Of a stretch of DNA of 64,000 nucleotides, positions 62,367 to 64,000 are shown in pieces. Within the stretch, counting starts at the first letter, position 1. Each line of letters begins with the position of its first letter. This stretch comes from CAVTRI01 sp963737075. Lineage in GTDB: Bacteria; Actinomycetota; Acidimicrobiia; Acidimicrobiales; Palsa-688. The stretch is taken from assembly GCA_963737075.1 (NCBI GenBank), contig CAVTRI010000002.1, positions 930,001-994,000 on the forward strand, read 5' to 3'. The translations under genes and the position numbers were made by a program. Below the pieces are notes generated by a model, which ran no database searches, was not told the DNA's origin, and saw only the letters and a program-made list of their open reading frames with translations.

Positions 62367-63440
62367 TCACGGGCGATCTGGAGAATCCTCCCGTGCGTGC
62401 ACTACAAACGTGCGGACCGCGGAGCCCGGGGCGCTGATGTCGCCATCGCAGCCGACCGCGGCCGCGTTGGCAGCGTCGTCGACATCGACACCCATCCAGC
62501 CCAGGCCCGCGCAGATCTCGCTGCGGATAACGGAGGCGTTTTCACCAACGCCGCCAGTGAAGACGAGGGTGTCCAGACCACCCAACGCGGCTGCCATGGC
62601 GGCGATCTTGGCTCGCAACCGGTGCACGTAGACGGCGATCGCCAGCTGCGCCTGCTCGTCCCCGGCGTCGCGGAGGGAGACGAGCTCGCGCATGTCGCTG
62701 GTGCGGTCGCCCGACAGGCCGAGGAGTCCGGCCCGACGTTCGAGGTCGTTGTCCGCTTCTGCCGGTAACAGGCCTCGCCTGAGCACCCACAGCAGGGCGC
62801 CGGGATCGACGTCGCCGCTGCGGGTCGCCATCACGAGACCCTCCAGCGGGGTGAAGCCCATCGTGGTGTCCACCGACCGGCCGTCGGCCACGGCAGTGAC
62901 GGACGCTCCCCCGCCCAGATGGCACACCACCAGACGCCGCCCGCCGGGGGCTTCTGCCAACAGCTCCTGGCTGCGGCTGGCGGCCCACGAGCAGCTCAGG
63001 CCATGAAAGCCGTACCGGCGTATCCCCCAACGAGTGACCCAGTCGTGCGGCAACGCATACGTGGCGGCGGCTGCCGGCAGACCGGCGTGGAACGCGGTGT
63101 CGAAGCACGCCACGGCGGGCGTCGACGGCAGCAGAGCTCGCACGGCGTCGATTCCTCGCAGCGCCGGCGGGTTGTGCAACGGCGCCAATTCATTGAGGGC
63201 GTCCAGCGAATGGCGCATACCGGGGTCGATCATCACGGCCCGATTGAAACGGTCGCCCCCGTGGACCACCCGATGGCCGGTGACGTCCACCGCTCCTGCT
63301 TCCTCAACAAACGTTCGCAGCTCGTCCGTGCCGTAGCCGTCGCGTGCATCGATGTCGGTGGCCGCTTCGACCGCATCCTGCTCTCCGATGACGCGGAGCT
63401 TGAGTGTCTGGGATCCGGCGTTCACCACCAGGACGCGCAC
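62367..63440 (-). CDS. ackA: Acetate kinase
   Basis: A 357-residue member of the acetate/propionate kinase family. It has VLVVNAGSQTLKLRV (phosphate 1 motif), GHRVVHGGDRFN, FDTAFHAGLPAAAATYALP, RYGFHGLS, HLGGGASVTAVADGRSVDTT and FTGGVGENASVIR. It is about 40 residues shorter than typical AckA but keeps all motifs. It converts acetyl phosphate and ADP to acetate and ATP. It follows the phosphoketolase gene by 13 bp, giving the pair that turns sugar phosphates into acetate. GTG start. Confidence 0.93.
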   Translation of the reverse strand: MRVLVVNAGSQTLKLRVIGEQDAVEAATDIDARDGYGTDELRTFVEEAGAVDVTGHRVVHGGDRFNRAVMIDPGMRHSLDALNELAPLHNPPALRGIDAVRALLPSTPAVACFDTAFHAGLPAAAATYALPHDWVTRWGIRRYGFHGLSCSWAASRSQELLAEAPGGRRLVVCHLGGGASVTAVADGRSVDTTMGFTPLEGLVMATRSGDVDPGALLWVLRRGLLPAEADNDLERRAGLLGLSGDRTSDMRELVSLRDAGDEQAQLAIAVYVHRLRAKIAAMAAALGGLDTLVFTGGVGENASVIRSEICAGLGWMGVDVDDAANAAAVGCDGDISAPGSAVRTFVVHAREDSPDRP

Positions 63441-63453
63441 GGGAGCGGGCGGC

Positions 63454-64000
63454 TCAGCCCGGCCAGATCCAGTCCCGGATCTCGGGCAGGTCGTCGCCGT
63501 ACTCCGCGGCGTACGCCCGGTTGCGGATCTGCCGGTCCCGCATCTCCTGACGGAGATGCGCCATGGTCCGGTCCAATCCGGGCACGCGGTCGATGACGTC
63601 CATGACGAGGTGGAACCGGTCGAGGTCGTTCATCGCCGTCATCTCAAACGGCGTGGTCGTCGTCCCCTCCTCCTTGTAGCCGCGCACGTGGACGTTGGGA
63701 TGGTTACGGCGGCGATAGATAAGTCGGTGGATCAGCCACGGGTAGCCGTGATAGGCGAAAATGACGGGCCTATCGGTCGTGAAGAGCGCATCGAATTCGG
63801 CGTCAGATATTCCATGTGGATGGTCAGATTGGGGTACCAGCTTCATGAGGTCGACGATGTTGACCACGCGCACTTTGAGGTCGGGGCAGCGCTGGCGAAG
63901 GAGGGCCACCGCGGCGAGCGTCTCCAGCGTCGGGACGTCGCCGGCGCAGGCCATCACCACGTCGGGTTCCCCTTCGGCGTCGTTACTCGCCCAGTTCCAG
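63454..64000 (-). CDS. xfp: Phosphoketolase, C-terminal part (gene continues past the window)
   Basis: The frame is open to the window edge and reads WNWASNDAEGEPDVVMACAG, then DVPTLETLAAVALLRQRCPD, then FAYHGYPWLIHRLIYRRRNH and GTTTTPFEMTAMNDLDRFHL. These are the conserved C-terminal segments of xylulose-5-phosphate/fructose-6-phosphate phosphoketolase. The final DWIWPG is the normal end. The enzyme makes acetyl phosphate for the acetate kinase encoded next. About 600 N-terminal residues lie outside the window. Confidence 0.93.
   Translation of the reverse strand, partial: WNWASNDAEGEPDVVMACAGDVPTLETLAAVALLRQRCPDLKVRVVNIVDLMKLVPQSDHPHGISDAEFDALFTTDRPVIFAYHGYPWLIHRLIYRRRNHPNVHVRGYKEEGTTTTPFEMTAMNDLDRFHLVMDVIDRVPGLDRTMAHLRQEMRDRQIRNRAYAAEYGDDLPEIRDWIWPG

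Overview
The window is GC-rich DNA from a member of the Actinomycetota. Supporting signs are frequent GTG starts, a LysX-type lysine/lipid cassette, a mycobacterial-type adenylate cyclase, and an integrated element of the actinomycete AICE type (FtsK-like transfer protein plus RepSA-like initiator). The class cannot be fixed from sequence alone. An unusual number of otherwise well-conserved genes carry single frameshifts. These may be real decay or indel errors in a GC-rich assembly, and they are annotated as broken genes.

Layout. 0-3.3 kb (minus): Ldh_2-type and isocitrate/isopropylmalate-type dehydrogenases and a frameshifted FUSC efflux protein. 3.4-6.2 kb: a large LuxR/AAA (LAL) regulator, with a truncated paralogue near 17.2 kb. 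6.2-16.5 kb: a divergent lipid-aminoacylation locus. On the minus strand are a membrane esterase, a DMT permease and a cation/H+ antiporter. On the plus strand are a LysX-like lysyl-tRNA synthetase, a metallophosphoesterase/membrane/DUF2156 (lysyl-phosphatidylglycerol synthase) fusion and an APC permease, closed by a tRNA-Lys(CTT) gene. The divergent promoter contains repeated CTAGGGA palindromes. 16.7-26.4 kb: small accessory genes (lipoprotein, HEAT protein, YihY/BrkB, flavin reductase, adenylate cyclase, papain-like protein) mixed with gene relics.

26.415-41.166 kb: a 14.7-kb integrative element inserted at the anticodon loop of tRNA-Ser(GCT). It is bounded by 40-bp direct repeats covering the 5' half of the tRNA and has matching arm-type sites inside both ends. 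Cargo at the left is an HNH-like protein, a type II restriction-modification pair and an unusual zinc-finger/33-residue-repeat/membrane protein. The core at the right is a membrane-spanning SARP-like regulator, divergent from an overlapping operon of a Pra-like protein, a small membrane protein, FtsK/TraB, Rep, Xis and a 41-residue protein, followed by a convergent tyrosine integrase. Just beyond the tRNA lie relics of another integrase and of a MobF relaxase/helicase, so the tRNA is a repeated integration site.

43.5-64 kb: a carboxymuconolactone-decarboxylase/hydrolase fusion with a YCII protein, a DUF899 protein, a PadR-ABC-FtsX operon with an operator palindrome, a complete IS256-family insertion with an 8-bp target duplication, and a two-component system divergent from a D-Ala-D-Ala carboxypeptidase with an 11-bp-period response-regulator box between them. 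These are followed by an AAA ATPase with its own palindrome, a broken SCO1 protein, a thiamine-diphosphate enzyme, a basic Lys/Ala-rich protein, a MalY/PatB aminotransferase, and acetate kinase next to phosphoketolase (acetyl-phosphate/acetate branch), which runs off the end of the window.
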